Of a DNA stretch of 33,624 bases, positions 1-9,259 are shown piece by piece. Origin of the DNA: Eubacteriaceae bacterium (GTDB lineage: Bacteria > Bacillota > Clostridia > Lachnospirales > Lachnospiraceae); the NCBI GenBank assembly GCA_910575665.1, contig CAJTFB010000040.1, forward strand, positions 1 to 33,624, given 5' to 3'. The notes beneath the pieces are model-generated. The model made no database searches, was not told the origin of the DNA, and worked only from the letters and a program-made list of their open reading frames with translations. How positions within the stretch are numbered: the first letter of the stretch is position 1; each line of letters begins with the position of its first letter. A program made the position numbers and the translations under genes.

Positions 1-86
1 TTGAAGGAGGCTGCATAAAAACTCTGCCAGTCCTTTTTTGTGACTGGCAGGCTGAAATTTTTATTTTTTTAATTGTCTACTTGACA
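1..86 (+). mobile_element. 3' end of an insertion sequence (transposase tail, terminator, terminus)
   Basis: The first 18 bases read L-K-E-A-A-stop on the plus strand. The same five residues and stop end the transposase tail at the other edge of the window (minus strand, stop at 33562-33564). A hairpin terminator follows, and the element appears to end at CTTGACA (80-86), which is TGTCAAG read inward from the neighbouring gene; TGTCAAG also starts the element at 33520. The adjoining sensor-kinase gene loses its homology at this point. Family assignment is uncertain; IS3-like is my best guess from the tail at the right edge. Only the last 86 bases are inside the window. Confidence 0.6.
24..70. 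terminator. Hairpin terminator inside the IS end, probably bidirectional
   Basis: A perfect 9-bp stem CTGCCAGTC (24-32) / GACTGGCAG (42-50) with a 9-base loop is followed on the plus strand by a T-rich run (57-70), so it can end the transposase transcript. On the minus strand the same stem is followed by AGTTTTT, so it could also end the truncated kinase transcript, whose stop codon is at 61-63. Confidence 0.75.
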
Positions 87-924
87 GGGAGCGGTTCAAA
101 CCACCAGATAATAGCCGGGAATACCGGTTATCTCTAAGAAGTTCACCACAATAATCTCTCTGCATAGATACGAGCTCATCATAATCCTTTGCAACAATAT
201 GTAAACTATATACCGCACTAATTTGATTATTAAAATCATGTTGCTTCTTGCGGATGGTTTCTATTAGCTGTTTATGTACTTCTTCATAGGTGTTTCTTAG
301 TTCGATTTCTTTTTCTTTTGCTATTTTCCTAAATTTTTCTTGTTGCCACTTTACAATCAAAACCACTATCAATACCGTCAACATACCAAATATGATGTAA
401 TCTGTAACTCTCATATATTCCGTCAGCTTATAAACCAACAAAATATATATGGCACCAGCAAAGGTGATTCCTGTTGCTATATTGATAAGCATATTATAAT
501 CCATGGCAGCCCTGGATACCTTTAACAGCCTTCCTTTTCTGCTGAATCCCCAGAATAAAAGTATCATAAAAAAATTAATACTTAAAATCAGTATATCCAT
601 ATCTACATATTTTTCTAGCAAAAGAGCAGGAACCGAACATATAATCTGTGCCACTACACCAAAAATGACAAATAAAATCAAATTGACATTTGCCCTACGG
701 ATTGAACATTTAAATTTAACCAGCTCATAAATATAAATGCCAATATATCCAAAAAGCGCCATCCCCTTTGACAGCCTCAGATAATTGGCACTTTCTATTA
801 TAATTATCTCAGATAATATAAATACAGCATCATGAATCCTAAAATAATATTTCTTACAGAACAAATGATTCACACAGATCAGAGTTGCTATCATTTCAAG
901 TGCAATATTTACACAAGTCAGCAT
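61..924 (-). pseudogene. AgrC-like sensor histidine kinase, truncated by an insertion sequence
   Basis: A 287-residue product. About six hydrophobic membrane segments fill residues 1-195, followed by a dimerisation segment with the phosphoacceptor motif R-K-K-Q-H-D-F-N-N-Q near residue 230. This is the layout of AgrC-type GHKL kinases, which normally run to about 430 residues. The whole GHKL ATPase domain (N, G1 and G2 boxes) is missing: homology stops shortly after D-N-R-Y-S-R-L-L-S-G-G, and the last eight codons or so lie inside the IS terminus (80-86 onward). The ATG at 924 is four bases after the stop of the XRE-type regulator gene, so the two were one operon. Without the ATPase domain it cannot autophosphorylate; it could still act as a membrane receptor or dominant-negative partner, but decay is more likely. 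Confidence 0.75.
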
Positions 925-928
925 CCCT

Positions 929-1270
929 TTATGTTTCTCCTTTATTCATTTCTTCCAAATATTGAGCATATACTCTCAGCCTTTGTGCAATACCAGCCGG
1001 TGTCAACTGCTGCATTTCCGAATCCTCTATATTTAAAAGTGCAGGTTCTGGAGTATTTCCATATATAAAATTCATATCACAATGTAGTTTTTGTGCCAGA
1101 ATATAAGCATATGAACTTGACAAACCAGTTTCTCCTCGTTCGATTCGATATACACCATCTTCAGAAATGTGAAAAATCTCTGCGAGTTCTTTTCTTTTTA
1201 TTTGAAAAACCTCTCTAAATTTTTTCAGGTTTGCTCCAATAAGCGCATCCTCAATACATCTCTCGCTCAT
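929..1270 (-). CDS. XRE-family helix-turn-helix regulator
   Basis: A 113-residue protein when started at the ATG at 1270, which has AAAGGGG seven bases upstream; an in-frame ATG at 1306 lacks such a site. Residues roughly 13-70 form a Cro/C1-type HTH: L-K-K-F-R, then R-K-E-L-A-E-I-F-H-I-S-E-D-G-V-Y-R-I-E-R-G-E-T. The C-terminal 40 residues are a short helical tail of unknown role. It sits directly upstream of, and in operon with, the truncated AgrC-like kinase gene. It may regulate a cell-cell signalling locus that the insertion sequence has since broken up. Its target genes cannot be read from the window. Confidence 0.8.
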   Translation of the reverse strand: MSERCIEDALIGANLKKFREVFQIKRKELAEIFHISEDGVYRIERGETGLSSSYAYILAQKLHCDMNFIYGNTPEPALLNIEDSEMQQLTPAGIAQRLRVYAQYLEEMNKGET

Positions 1271-1336
1271 AGTTATGCCCCTTTGCTTTTTATACCATGA
1301 TACCAATAAATAGCATACTTATGAGTGGTAATAAAT

Positions 1337-1350
1337 ACCGAATCATCGGT
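1337..1350. repeat. Short inverted repeat upstream of the XRE gene
   Basis: ACCGA-N4-TCGGT lies about 70 bases upstream of the XRE start codon and after the prfA terminator. It could be an operator for the XRE protein or a small hairpin. No clear -35/-10 pair was found in this gap. Confidence 0.3.
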
Positions 1351-1386
1351 GTTTTATCCCGTAAAAAGATTTAGCATTGCTGCTAG

Positions 1387-1420
1387 AAAAAGAAAAACAT
1401 CAGGAAAAGTTTTCCCGATG
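1387..1420 (-). terminator. Rho-independent terminator after prfA
   Basis: Read on the minus strand, a CATC-GGG-AAAA / TTTTCC-GATG stem (1398-1420, one mismatch) is followed by TTTTTCTTTT (1387-1397). It lies 38 bases after the prfA stop codon and closes the rpmE-to-prfA transcription unit. Confidence 0.8.
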
Positions 1421-1457
1421 CCAATTCTCAAAATGATGTAGAATTATTTTACCTTCC

Positions 1458-2528
1458 TTACTCGTTCATATTCGCTAACTTTGCCGCCTGGTCGGCTGCG
1501 ATCAGACTGTCGATCACCTCATTCAGATCCCCATCGATAATAGAATCCAGGCGGTGCAGCGTTAGCTTGATCCTGTGATCCGTCACCCTTCCCTGGGGAT
1601 AATTATAGGTTCTTATCTTCTCAGAACGGTCTCCTGTCCCGATCTGGCTTCTTCGTTTCTCGGCTTCCTCATCGTGTGCCTTGGCACACTCTAGTTCGTA
1701 GAGTCTGGCACGGAGAACCTTCATCGCCTTGTCTTTATTTTTCAACTGGGATTTTTCATCCTGGCAAGAAATGACGATGCCGGTGGGAATATGGGTGAGC
1801 CGCACTGCCGAGTCCGTCGTGTTGACGCACTGCCCGCCATTTCCTGAGGCGCGGAACACGTCAAATTTACAATCATTCAAATCAATCTCCACCTCGACGT
1901 CCTCTACCTCCGGCATGATCGCCACCGTCGCTGTGGAGGTGTGAATACGTCCACCAGATTCCGTCGTTGGTATTCTCTGAACACGATGAACTCCGCTCTC
2001 GTATTTTAGTTTAGAATAGGCACCAGAACCATTGATCATAAACACAATTTCTTTAAAACCGCCAATGCCATTCTCATTGGAATTCATTGTGTCGATCTTC
2101 CAGCGGTTTGTCTCTGCATATTTACTGTACATGCGGTAAAGATCTGCCGCAAACAGAGCAGCCTCATCACCGCCGGCCCCAGCACGGATCTCCACGATGA
2201 CATTTTTATCGTCATTGGGGTCTTTGGGAAGAAGAAGGATGCGGAGCTCCTGTTCGATCCCTTCAATACTTGCCTTGCACTCATTCAGCTCTTCTTTGGC
2301 AAGTTCCCGCAGCTCCTCGTCGTTTTCTTCTTCGAGAATTGCCAGACTGTCCTCAATTCCATCCTTTGCCGCCTTATATTCTTTATATTTGGTCACAACA
2401 GGCTCTAGATCGGCCTGTTCCTTCATCAGTTTCTGGTAGCGACTCTGATCGTTGAGCACATCTGGCTCACTGAGCTCATTCAGCACCTCTTCATAACGCA
2501 GCAATGTATCTTCTAGCTTATCAAACAT
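1458..2528 (-). CDS. prfA: Peptide chain release factor 1 (RF1)
   Basis: Full-length RF1 of 356 residues. It recognises UAA and UAG in the ribosomal A site and triggers release of the finished protein. The RF1-type codon-recognition tripeptide P-T-T is at residues 187-189 (RF2 would have S-P-F) and the catalytic G-G-Q at 231-233, followed by C-V-N-T-T-D-S rather than the more common H-V-N. Start ATG at 2528, preceded by GGAAAG. The gene for PrmC, which methylates the Gln of GGQ, ends 16 bases upstream, so enzyme and substrate are co-transcribed, as in many bacteria. A terminator follows. Assignment is secure. Confidence 0.98.
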   Translation of the reverse strand: MFDKLEDTLLRYEEVLNELSEPDVLNDQSRYQKLMKEQADLEPVVTKYKEYKAAKDGIEDSLAILEEENDEELRELAKEELNECKASIEGIEQELRILLLPKDPNDDKNVIVEIRAGAGGDEAALFAADLYRMYSKYAETNRWKIDTMNSNENGIGGFKEIVFMINGSGAYSKLKYESGVHRVQRIPTTESGGRIHTSTATVAIMPEVEDVEVEIDLNDCKFDVFRASGNGGQCVNTTDSAVRLTHIPTGIVISCQDEKSQLKNKDKAMKVLRARLYELECAKAHDEEAEKRRSQIGTGDRSEKIRTYNYPQGRVTDHRIKLTLHRLDSIIDGDLNEVIDSLIAADQAAKLANMNE

Positions 2529-2544
2529 AAACTTCTTTCCTTCC

Positions 2545-3423
2545 TCATTGAACTATATATTTCCCAGCCACGACCCGGTCATGTCCGACAAGATCCTTAC
2601 TTATCCTGACATCTGAGAAACCATGCCTCTCCATAAGCGCCCTCACGCTCTCTCCCTGATTGTATCCAATTTCCAGGCACAACATTCCCCCCCGGTTCAG
2701 ATACTCCGAAGCGCTTTCCGCGATTCTCTGATAAAAATCCATACCCTCCACACCTCCGTCAAGGGCTGACTTGGGTTCAAAATCTCTTACCTCAGGCATT
2801 AATTCCGGTATCACTCCGGTCTCGATATAAGGTGGATTTGACACGATCACATCATACGTTCCCTGGACAGGGTCCCATAGATCACCGCAGATCATAGAAA
2901 TCCCCTGCTTCGTATGCAGAAGCCTCCCATATTCCCTCTGTAATCGCAACAGATTTTTCTCAGCCGTCTCCAGCGCTTTCTCCGAAATATCACTGAGAAT
3001 AACTTCATTGGGTGTGCCATTCACAGCAATACTCAGACCGATACATCCAGAACCAGTGCAAAGGTCCAGAACCCGTTTCTCAGCACATAAGGGAAGCGCT
3101 GTCTCCACCAGCAGCTCAGTATCCTGTCTTGGAATCAAAACATTCTCATCCACCTCGAAGACCAGTCCCATAAATTCCGTATAACCTAATATATACTCCA
3201 GAGGAATCCGCTGACTTCGCTTTTTTACCGCTTCAAAAAATCGATTTTGAACCATGTCATCCGCCTCATCCTCCTGATGGAGAAAATAATCGCTTCGGCG
3301 GTATGAAAAATCTTTATCGCTAAAACATGACTGCAAAAGATACCAGGCATTTTCTCCCGGCTCTGGCACCTCTGCCCGAAACAGTTCTAACCGCCCCTGT
3401 TCCAACATCTGTCTCAGTGTCAT
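2545..3423 (-). CDS. prmC: Release factor glutamine N5-methyltransferase PrmC
   Basis: A 292-residue SAM-dependent methyltransferase that modifies the Gln of the GGQ motif in RF1 and RF2. The N-terminal helical substrate-binding domain covers about residues 1-80. The Rossmann domain shows motif [13 protein letters not shown] at 118-129 and the signature N-P-P-Y at 196-199, which binds the target glutamine side chain. Start ATG at 3423 with GGGAGG just upstream. It lies between the DUF1385 gene (66 bases upstream) and prfA (16 bases downstream) in the same transcription unit. Confidence 0.97.
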   Translation of the reverse strand: MTLRQMLEQGRLELFRAEVPEPGENAWYLLQSCFSDKDFSYRRSDYFLHQEDEADDMVQNRFFEAVKKRSQRIPLEYILGYTEFMGLVFEVDENVLIPRQDTELLVETALPLCAEKRVLDLCTGSGCIGLSIAVNGTPNEVILSDISEKALETAEKNLLRLQREYGRLLHTKQGISMICGDLWDPVQGTYDVIVSNPPYIETGVIPELMPEVRDFEPKSALDGGVEGMDFYQRIAESASEYLNRGGMLCLEIGYNQGESVRALMERHGFSDVRISKDLVGHDRVVAGKYIVQ

Positions 3424-3489
3424 TTTTTCCTCCCTATACGCACAACTGACAGGTTAAATGATTCCTTCACACTTATCCTCCTCAGCTTC

Positions 3490-4614
3490 CTATTTTTCAG
3501 GATCATCAAAATACCGGTCCAGTGCCTGAAGGATTTCATCATCCTCTTCGTTATCACTGACTTCAACCACCTCAAAACCGGCGGCTTCCAGTTCTGACTT
3601 CTCATCTGTGGCAGCAGCTTCTTCTATATTTTCATCTGTTTCTTCCTGGGTAGGTTCTTGCTGAGCAGGCTGCTCTGCGCTTTCCTCCAGAAACTTCTTC
3701 CAGTCAAATACTGCCTCTACCGAAGAAATCGCCACCTCCAGCATCTCATCTTCTGGTTCCTTTGTGGTCAGTGACTGCAACCAAAGTCCAGGCTTACTCA
3801 ATATTGTCATAACCGGATTCTCCGTCTTTCCCGCGAAAATAATAAATTCATAGGAAAGTCCCGCGATAACAGGAATCAGCAAAACACGTAGAAGCATACG
3901 GAGCCAGAGCGTCGATACGGATATAAACATAAAAAACAAGATGCTCACAAACATGACCACCAGCATAAAACTGGTACCACATCTCTTGTGTACCGTAGTC
4001 TGCTTCCGTGCGTTTTCCACAGTCAGTTCCAGTCCATTTTCCAAACAATTGATGCATTTATGCTCTGCTCCGTGGTACATAAAGACCCGATGAATATCTT
4101 CCATACAAGAAATTGTCTTAACATAAATGACAAACAGTGCCACACGAATGACACCCTCGATCAGTCCCCGCAGTTGAACAGAAGGAACTGCCTTTGACAA
4201 AAGTTCTGAAACAAAAAATGGTAGCAAAACAAACAAGCCCACCGCCAAAACTACTGCCAGCATTACCACAAGCCCCATCACAAGATCATTTCCTTTGTCC
4301 TGCTCCTGCTTCTTGTTTTTATCACTTTTTTTCTGAGTACCTGCCTTTTGTTCTTCCTCTTCCCAAAAACTTGCCGAATAATTCAATGTCTTCATCCCCA
4401 TAACCAGGGATTCAACAAAAGCAACGATCCCGCGAACCACTGGAATACCAGCTATGGCATATCGATCCTTCAGACTCTTATACTTTTCTACCTTTACTTC
4501 GATCTTTCCGTCTGGTTTGCGCACAGAAACTGCATACTGGTCTGACGCTTTCATCATAACGCCTTCGATCACAGCCTGACCGCCAATACCTGAATATCTC
4601 ATATTTGACATCAT
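3490..4614 (-). CDS. DUF1385 family membrane protein (YqhQ-like)
   Basis: About 370 residues. The N-terminus Y-S-G-I-G-G-Q-A-V-I-E-G-V-M-M is typical of DUF1385 proteins. At least four membrane segments follow, with the conserved stretch F-M-Y-H-G-A-E-H-K-C-I-N between the second and third. The C-terminal 80 residues are very acidic and probably cytoplasmic and disordered. Start choice is open: in-frame ATGs lie at 4614, 4611 and 4602; the AAAAGG site sits directly against the first two and about 12 bases from the third, which begins M-R-Y-S-G-I-G-G. Its biochemical role is not established. It lies between rpmE and prmC in a conserved clostridial order. Confidence 0.9.
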   Translation of the reverse strand: MMSNMRYSGIGGQAVIEGVMMKASDQYAVSVRKPDGKIEVKVEKYKSLKDRYAIAGIPVVRGIVAFVESLVMGMKTLNYSASFWEEEEQKAGTQKKSDKNKKQEQDKGNDLVMGLVVMLAVVLAVGLFVLLPFFVSELLSKAVPSVQLRGLIEGVIRVALFVIYVKTISCMEDIHRVFMYHGAEHKCINCLENGLELTVENARKQTTVHKRCGTSFMLVVMFVSILFFMFISVSTLWLRMLLRVLLIPVIAGLSYEFIIFAGKTENPVMTILSKPGLWLQSLTTKEPEDEMLEVAISSVEAVFDWKKFLEESAEQPAQQEPTQEETDENIEEAAATDEKSELEAAGFEVVEVSDNEEDDEILQALDRYFDDPEK

Positions 4615-4737
4615 CCTTTTCTGTGTATAAACTACTCTAAGCTCGACGTCTACATTGAGCTAAATATGCAACAACTCCGCAAGCCTCAGTATCATCAATA
4701 CAGAAACATGCGGAGCCATACTCTGTTCATAATCTGC

Positions 4738-4938
4738 TTATTTTAAGCCATACTTACGATTGAACTTATCAATCGCACCACGAGCTGCCATGGACTTCTG
4801 CTGTCCTGTGTAGAATGGATGGCATTTAGAACATACTTCAACATGAATATCTTCTTTGGTCGAACCTGTTGTAAACTCATTTCCGCAGTTGCACACAACC
4901 TTTGCCTGAAAATATTCTGGATGGATTCCCTCTCTCAT
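4738..4938 (-). CDS. rpmE: 50S ribosomal protein L31, zinc-binding form
   Basis: A 66-residue protein of the large ribosomal subunit. Its four cysteines, at C-N-C (residues 17 and 19) and C-S-K-C (36 and 39), mark the zinc-binding (C+) type. Start ATG at 4938 with GAGGTG upstream. It has its own promoter (4989-5017) and is probably the first gene of the rpmE-DUF1385-prmC-prfA unit. A 123-base gap separates it from the DUF1385 gene; that gap holds only a 7-bp inverted repeat (CTCCGCA 4675-4681 / TGCGGAG 4709-4715) with no T-run. Confidence 0.97.
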   Translation of the reverse strand: MREGIHPEYFQAKVVCNCGNEFTTGSTKEDIHVEVCSKCHPFYTGQQKSMAARGAIDKFNRKYGLK

Positions 4939-4988
4939 GTATTTTCACCTCACTACTAAAATTTTCAATTCTCAAAAACGGCTTTTTC

Positions 4989-5017
4989 ATTGTATCACAA
5001 TTTTTTTAAAAAAGCAA
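4989..5017 (-). promoter_or_regulatory. Promoter of rpmE
   Basis: Minus strand: TTGCTT (5012-5017), 17-base spacer, TACAAT (4989-4994). It starts 51 bases upstream of the rpmE ATG, in an A/T-rich gap after the rho stop codon. This is a standard sigma-A layout. Confidence 0.75.
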
Positions 5018-5041
5018 GTACTTTAATGAAGCTTGGTTTTT

Positions 5042-6625
5042 TTAGTGTTTATTGAAACTTTGTTTTTTTATAGACTCAATAAATTCTTGGTTATTTTTGG
5101 TTTTTCGGAACAGATTAATAATCTGCTCCAGATTGTTCTCCGTATTGGAATTAGATCCCAGCGCCTTGCGCATAAGGAACACTGCTTCTAACTCACTTTG
5201 GTTTAGCAGGAGATCTTCCCGCCTGGTACTCGACTTCTGAATATCAATCGCTGGAAACACACGCTTTTCCGACAAATGGCGGTCAAGAACCAATTCCATA
5301 TTGCCCGTTCCTTTAAATTCTTCAAATACCACGTCATCCATTCGGCTTCCAGTATCTACCAGTGCCGTGGCAAGGATCGTAAGACTTCCGCCCTCTCTCA
5401 TATTTCTTGCCGCACCAAAGAAACGTTTTGGCATATGCAGGGCGGCCGGATCAAGACCTCCGGAAAGCGTACGTCCACTGGGTGTAACAGTGAGGTTGTA
5501 AGCTCTGGCAAGACGGGTAATACTGTCAAGAAGGATCACCACATCATCACCGCCCTCCACAAGACGTTTGGCCCTCTCAATCACCATTTCCGAAACTCGT
5601 TTATGATTTTCTGGGAGTTCATCAAAGGTAGAGTAGATCACCTCCACCCGTTCCCCCTCGATGGATTCTTTGATATCTGTAACTTCCTCTGGGCGCTCGT
5701 CGATAAGCAGGATCAAAAGATGCATCTTCGGATAATTTCTCGTAATGGCACTCGCCACCTGTTTTAACAGAGTGGTCTTACCAGTTTTTGGCTGGGATAC
5801 GATCATCCCTCTCTGACCTTTTCCGATGGGCGCGATCAAATCTAGCATCCGCATAGATACGCCAGAACCCGGTGTCTCCAAATGTATCCTTTCATTAGGA
5901 AAAATAGGTGTCAGGTCTTCAAACTTATGTCTGCGGGCAAGGTATGTGATGGGACGCCCATTGACGCTTTTCATATAAAGAAGTGCACTGAACTTCTCAT
6001 TCTGCGTCTTCACCCGGATGTTTCCCTCTACGATATCTCCGGTGCGAAGTCCAAATCTTCTGAGAAATGCTGGCGAGACATAGACATCATTTTCTCCGGG
6101 AAGGAAATTATCACAGCGGATAAAACCGTATCCCTCCTGCATAATCTCCAAAATTCCTCTCTTGGTGATGCCACTGTCCAGTTCTTTGATCTCCTTGGGA
6201 TGAACATCTGATACCTGGCGATCCTTGGCTATGGTGATTAGGCCCGCTTTCACCACATCCTCAATAGTACGAAGTGGCTGGCTCTCCTGCTGCTCCATGT
6301 GGTTATCCTGCCGGTTCTCGCTGCGGTGTGCGCTGGCATTGCTATTTCTGGCATGTCCTCTGTCCCCGTGATTAGGAATATATGTATATGCCTGTTTTTT
6401 GTTCTCTTCCTTTCCCGTTGTATGAACCGCATTTCCCTCAGCTCTTTTAACGGTTCTTTCTCTCTTTTGGTACTCCTCTGATGGGACTTCAGGCTGAGCA
6501 GCGGGGCGTGTCAGTTTTTCCAGTTCATGCACCAGATCTCCCTTCCGCAGACCAGACACACCAGACAACCCTTTTTCCTTCGCCATTTCACGAAGTTCCT
6601 TTAATGATAATTTTGCTAAATCCAT
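5042..6625 (-). CDS. rho: Transcription termination factor Rho
   Basis: A 527-residue hexameric RNA helicase that ends transcription at Rho-dependent sites. The ATG at 6625 has AAAGGA nine bases upstream and begins [11 protein letters not shown], the usual Rho N-terminus; an upstream in-frame ATG at 6667 has no such support. Residues about 42-118 are an extra hydrophilic insert rich in N, H, R and Q, unlike the 419-residue E. coli protein but common in Firmicutes and Actinobacteria. The RNA-binding fold is at 155-220 (Y-G-F-I-R, D-V-Y-V-S). Walker A P-K-T-G-K-T-T is near 279-285 and Walker B V-V-I-L-L-D near 362-367. It lies 65 bases downstream of the UDPGP gene and is probably co-transcribed with it. 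Confidence 0.97.
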   Translation of the reverse strand: MDLAKLSLKELREMAKEKGLSGVSGLRKGDLVHELEKLTRPAAQPEVPSEEYQKRERTVKRAEGNAVHTTGKEENKKQAYTYIPNHGDRGHARNSNASAHRSENRQDNHMEQQESQPLRTIEDVVKAGLITIAKDRQVSDVHPKEIKELDSGITKRGILEIMQEGYGFIRCDNFLPGENDVYVSPAFLRRFGLRTGDIVEGNIRVKTQNEKFSALLYMKSVNGRPITYLARRHKFEDLTPIFPNERIHLETPGSGVSMRMLDLIAPIGKGQRGMIVSQPKTGKTTLLKQVASAITRNYPKMHLLILLIDERPEEVTDIKESIEGERVEVIYSTFDELPENHKRVSEMVIERAKRLVEGGDDVVILLDSITRLARAYNLTVTPSGRTLSGGLDPAALHMPKRFFGAARNMREGGSLTILATALVDTGSRMDDVVFEEFKGTGNMELVLDRHLSEKRVFPAIDIQKSSTRREDLLLNQSELEAVFLMRKALGSNSNTENNLEQIINLFRKTKNNQEFIESIKKQSFNKH

Positions 6626-6690
6626 TCTTTCTGTCCTTTCTGAAAGCCAAACACGATTCATAAACAAAATCCGACCCGAATGTTTGGCAA

Positions 6691-7917
6691 TTAAAATTCA
6701 ATTCCATTTTTCTTCATGAGCTCTCTTGCACTTTCCAAGGAGTCCACACCTGTAGCGTTTTTGATCGGCGCAAATTCTCTATCTCTTATCACTTCAAAAG
6801 ACAGGCAGTTATCCATCATATGTATCATATCCAATACCAGCGTCTCGAATTTGTATCCGTTTGGTTCCTCTGGCTTTACATATTCTGCATTTTCATTAAT
6901 ATAAGGGATTTTTTTCTCTACAATATGAGTAGGAAGATTTTGATTCATTATTCGTGTGAGAACCTCTACATTAAAAAGGTAATTCAGAATCACTCCATAG
7001 TTATAAAGAAGTTTTCCTTCTTTATCCCGCGAATGGATCATCTCATCTGTCATCTCATAATATTCTACGATGGAAGGTTTTCCATCCTCCAGACACAGCA
7101 CACCAACTCTTTCATTCGGATCTGCCTTTGCCACAACCTTGGAGCCGCAGACACAGCCATTTTCAATCACAGCGCCAACAAAGACCGGATCTGCAATCTT
7201 CTGGAGAACATTATCCACAGAAAATACATTGAGCCACTCTACCCCCATCTCTGAAATCTTGTCCAAAAGACCGGCTTTTGCAAGGGAAATAAACCAGCCG
7301 CCATTACCGTTTGGCGATGATGAGATCTTATACTTTTCTTCCATAAAGATTTTACCATCATATCCTACCGATGGCGCCATCTTCTGCACAAAGAAATATA
7401 CATATTTCCTCTCATATCCAAAATAACCGTTTTTCTCAAAAAAATCAACTGTATCTTTATGGTTTTTTTCACTGGTCATAATAAACAGTGGAATCCATTT
7501 TCCCGCTTTATCCACCACATGCAGCATATTTTGGATCAACTGACCAAAAAGATATAGTTCTTTCTCCACCCCTACATTCAACATCCCTTTTGGCTTATCC
7601 AGTCCCAGCCTTGTCCCCTGGCCGCCTGCCAGAAGCACTGCACCCACACGGCACTCTTTTAAGGCCTGGATCCCGACGCTCTCATACTTATGTCTGTTTT
7701 TCTGTATTTCGTCGATCGTCACTGCACCCAGAGGCTCTAGTTTTCCTCTTGGAACCTTCTCGGTTTCACTCTGAACCAGCTTCAAAAGATCCATATCCAG
7801 CTCTTCTATCTGTTCCAGCAGATATGACCTCTGTTCTTCATCCAATTCATCCCAGTAACGAAGCAAGTGCTCCTGACCGACAGCAGAAAGTTTCCTTTTC
7901 GCTTGTTCTAACGTCAT
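6691..7917 (-). CDS. UDPGP-family UTP:sugar-1-phosphate uridylyltransferase
   Basis: A 408-residue nucleotidyltransferase of the eukaryote-like UDPGP family, which makes UDP-glucose or UDP-N-acetylhexosamines from UTP and the sugar phosphate. The nucleotide-binding loop L-A-G-G-Q-G-T-R-L-G is at 96-105, followed by D-K-P-K-G-M. Further family motifs are F-I-M-T-S near 145 and N-G-N-G-G near 203. The sequence does not settle whether glucose-1-phosphate or N-acetylglucosamine-1-phosphate is preferred. It has its own promoter, divergent from the malic enzyme gene, and precedes rho. Confidence 0.88.
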   Translation of the reverse strand: MTLEQAKRKLSAVGQEHLLRYWDELDEEQRSYLLEQIEELDMDLLKLVQSETEKVPRGKLEPLGAVTIDEIQKNRHKYESVGIQALKECRVGAVLLAGGQGTRLGLDKPKGMLNVGVEKELYLFGQLIQNMLHVVDKAGKWIPLFIMTSEKNHKDTVDFFEKNGYFGYERKYVYFFVQKMAPSVGYDGKIFMEEKYKISSSPNGNGGWFISLAKAGLLDKISEMGVEWLNVFSVDNVLQKIADPVFVGAVIENGCVCGSKVVAKADPNERVGVLCLEDGKPSIVEYYEMTDEMIHSRDKEGKLLYNYGVILNYLFNVEVLTRIMNQNLPTHIVEKKIPYINENAEYVKPEEPNGYKFETLVLDMIHMMDNCLSFEVIRDREFAPIKNATGVDSLESARELMKKNGIEF

Positions 7918-7956
7918 CTGACAAACCTTCCTCTCAAAATTTTCTAATTATACTCT

Positions 7957-7984
7957 ATTGTACCATTATTATAAAAAAGCACAA
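7957..7984 (-). promoter_or_regulatory. Promoter of the UDPGP-rho unit
   Basis: Minus strand: TTGTGC (7979-7984), 16-base spacer, TACAAT (7957-7962). A second -10-like TATAAT (7948-7953) lies just downstream without an obvious -35. Either could serve; the first has the better pair. Confidence 0.55.
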
Positions 7985-8019
7985 GTAGTTTTAAGAAACT
8001 AAAGAAGATTTTTTACATA

Positions 8020-8048
8020 TTGTTTTTACTTATTAAAAGTGGTAGAAT
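8020..8048 (+). promoter_or_regulatory. Promoter of the malic enzyme gene
   Basis: TTGTTT (8020-8025), 17-base spacer, TAGAAT (8043-8048), about 40 bases upstream of the ATG at 8090. The strong ribosome binding site ACGGAGG is at 8079-8085. Confidence 0.65.
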
Positions 8049-8089
8049 AAATGAGGTAAATTTGGAGTTTTACAAAACGGAGGAACACT

Positions 8090-9259
8090 ATGAATTATAA
8101 AGAAAAGGCGCTCGCCTTACATAATGAATGGAACGGAAAACTTGATGTCACCCCAAAATGCCAGGTCAAATCCAGGAATGACCTTGCCATCGCCTATACT
8201 CCGGGAGTTGCGGAGCCTTGCAAGGTCATTGCAAAAGATAAAAAAGAAGCATATCATTATACGATCAAAGCAAATACCATCGCTGTCGTCTCCGATGGAA
8301 GCGCCGTTCTTGGTCTGGGAAATATCGGTGCAGAGGCGGCGATGCCTGTAATGGAAGGAAAAGCGGTGTTATTCCGGGAATTCGGTGGAGTCAATGCCTT
8401 CCCGATCTGTCTGGACACCCAGGATACCGAGGAAATCATAAAAACCGTTGTCAACATTGCCCCGGCATTCGGCGGGATCAATCTGGAAGATATCTCGGCA
8501 CCCCGTTGCTTTGAAATTGAAAACCGACTTAAGGAACTGCTGGATATCCCAGTTTTTCACGACGATCAACACGGAACTGCCATCGTCGTTCTTGCTGGCA
8601 TCATTAACGCCCTGAAAGTAACAGGGAAGAAAAAAGAAAACTGTAAGATTGTCGTAAATGGCGCCGGATCCGCTGGTATCGCCATCAGCCGGCTTCTTCT
8701 AAAATATGGTTTCCCTCACATTACGCTGTGTGATAAATCTGGGATTCTCAATAAACAGACACCAGAACTGAACTGGATGCAGAAGGAAATGATGGAAATC
8801 ACCAATCTGGAAGGAAACTCTGGCTCTTTAGCAGATGCCTTTGTCGGCGCAGATATCTTTGTGGGTGTTTCTGCTCCCAATATCGTCACACCAGAGATGG
8901 TATCCTCTATGAACCAAGACTCTATCCTCTTCGCTATGGCAAATCCGGTTCCTGAAATTATGCCAGACATCGCTAAAAAGGCTGGTGCAAAAGTAGTAGG
9001 AACCGGCAGATCGGATTTCCCCAACCAGGTGAACAACGTAGTTGCCTTTCCTGGTATATTTAAAGGCGCCCTGGAAGGACATGCTTCCCAGATCACAGAA
9101 GAGATGAAACTGGCTGCTGCACTTGCCATCGCATCTCTGGTTCCAGAAAATGAACTAAGTGAGGACAACATTATGCCAGAAGCTTTTGATCCCCGTGTCG
9201 CAGACATCGTTAGCCAAGCAGTGAAAGAACATATCCATGATGAAACGACTCTGGGGTGA
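8090..9259 (+). CDS. Malic enzyme (NAD(P)-dependent malate dehydrogenase, decarboxylating)
   Basis: A 389-residue bacterial short-form malic enzyme that oxidatively decarboxylates malate to pyruvate and CO2 and needs a divalent metal. Catalytic Tyr36 lies in A-Y-T-P-G-V, and the proposed general-base Lys91 in M-E-G-K-A. Metal ligands are visible in N-L-E-D-I-S-A-P (133-134) and F-H-D-D-Q-H-G-T (159). The dinucleotide-binding loop G-A-G-S-A-G is at 191-196. It is the plain enzyme without the C-terminal phosphotransacetylase-like domain of MaeB. NAD versus NADP preference is not clear from sequence. The radical SAM gene overlaps its last 23 bases. Confidence 0.95.
   Translation: MNYKEKALALHNEWNGKLDVTPKCQVKSRNDLAIAYTPGVAEPCKVIAKDKKEAYHYTIKANTIAVVSDGSAVLGLGNIGAEAAMPVMEGKAVLFREFGGVNAFPICLDTQDTEEIIKTVVNIAPAFGGINLEDISAPRCFEIENRLKELLDIPVFHDDQHGTAIVVLAGIINALKVTGKKKENCKIVVNGAGSAGIAISRLLLKYGFPHITLCDKSGILNKQTPELNWMQKEMMEITNLEGNSGSLADAFVGADIFVGVSAPNIVTPEMVSSMNQDSILFAMANPVPEIMPDIAKKAGAKVVGTGRSDFPNQVNNVVAFPGIFKGALEGHASQITEEMKLAAALAIASLVPENELSEDNIMPEAFDPRVADIVSQAVKEHIHDETTLG

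Noticed and set aside
3420-3605. 61-codon minus-strand frame between prmC and the DUF1385 gene
   Set aside because: Most of it overlaps the acidic C-terminal codons of the DUF1385 gene in another frame; no ribosome binding site and low-complexity composition.
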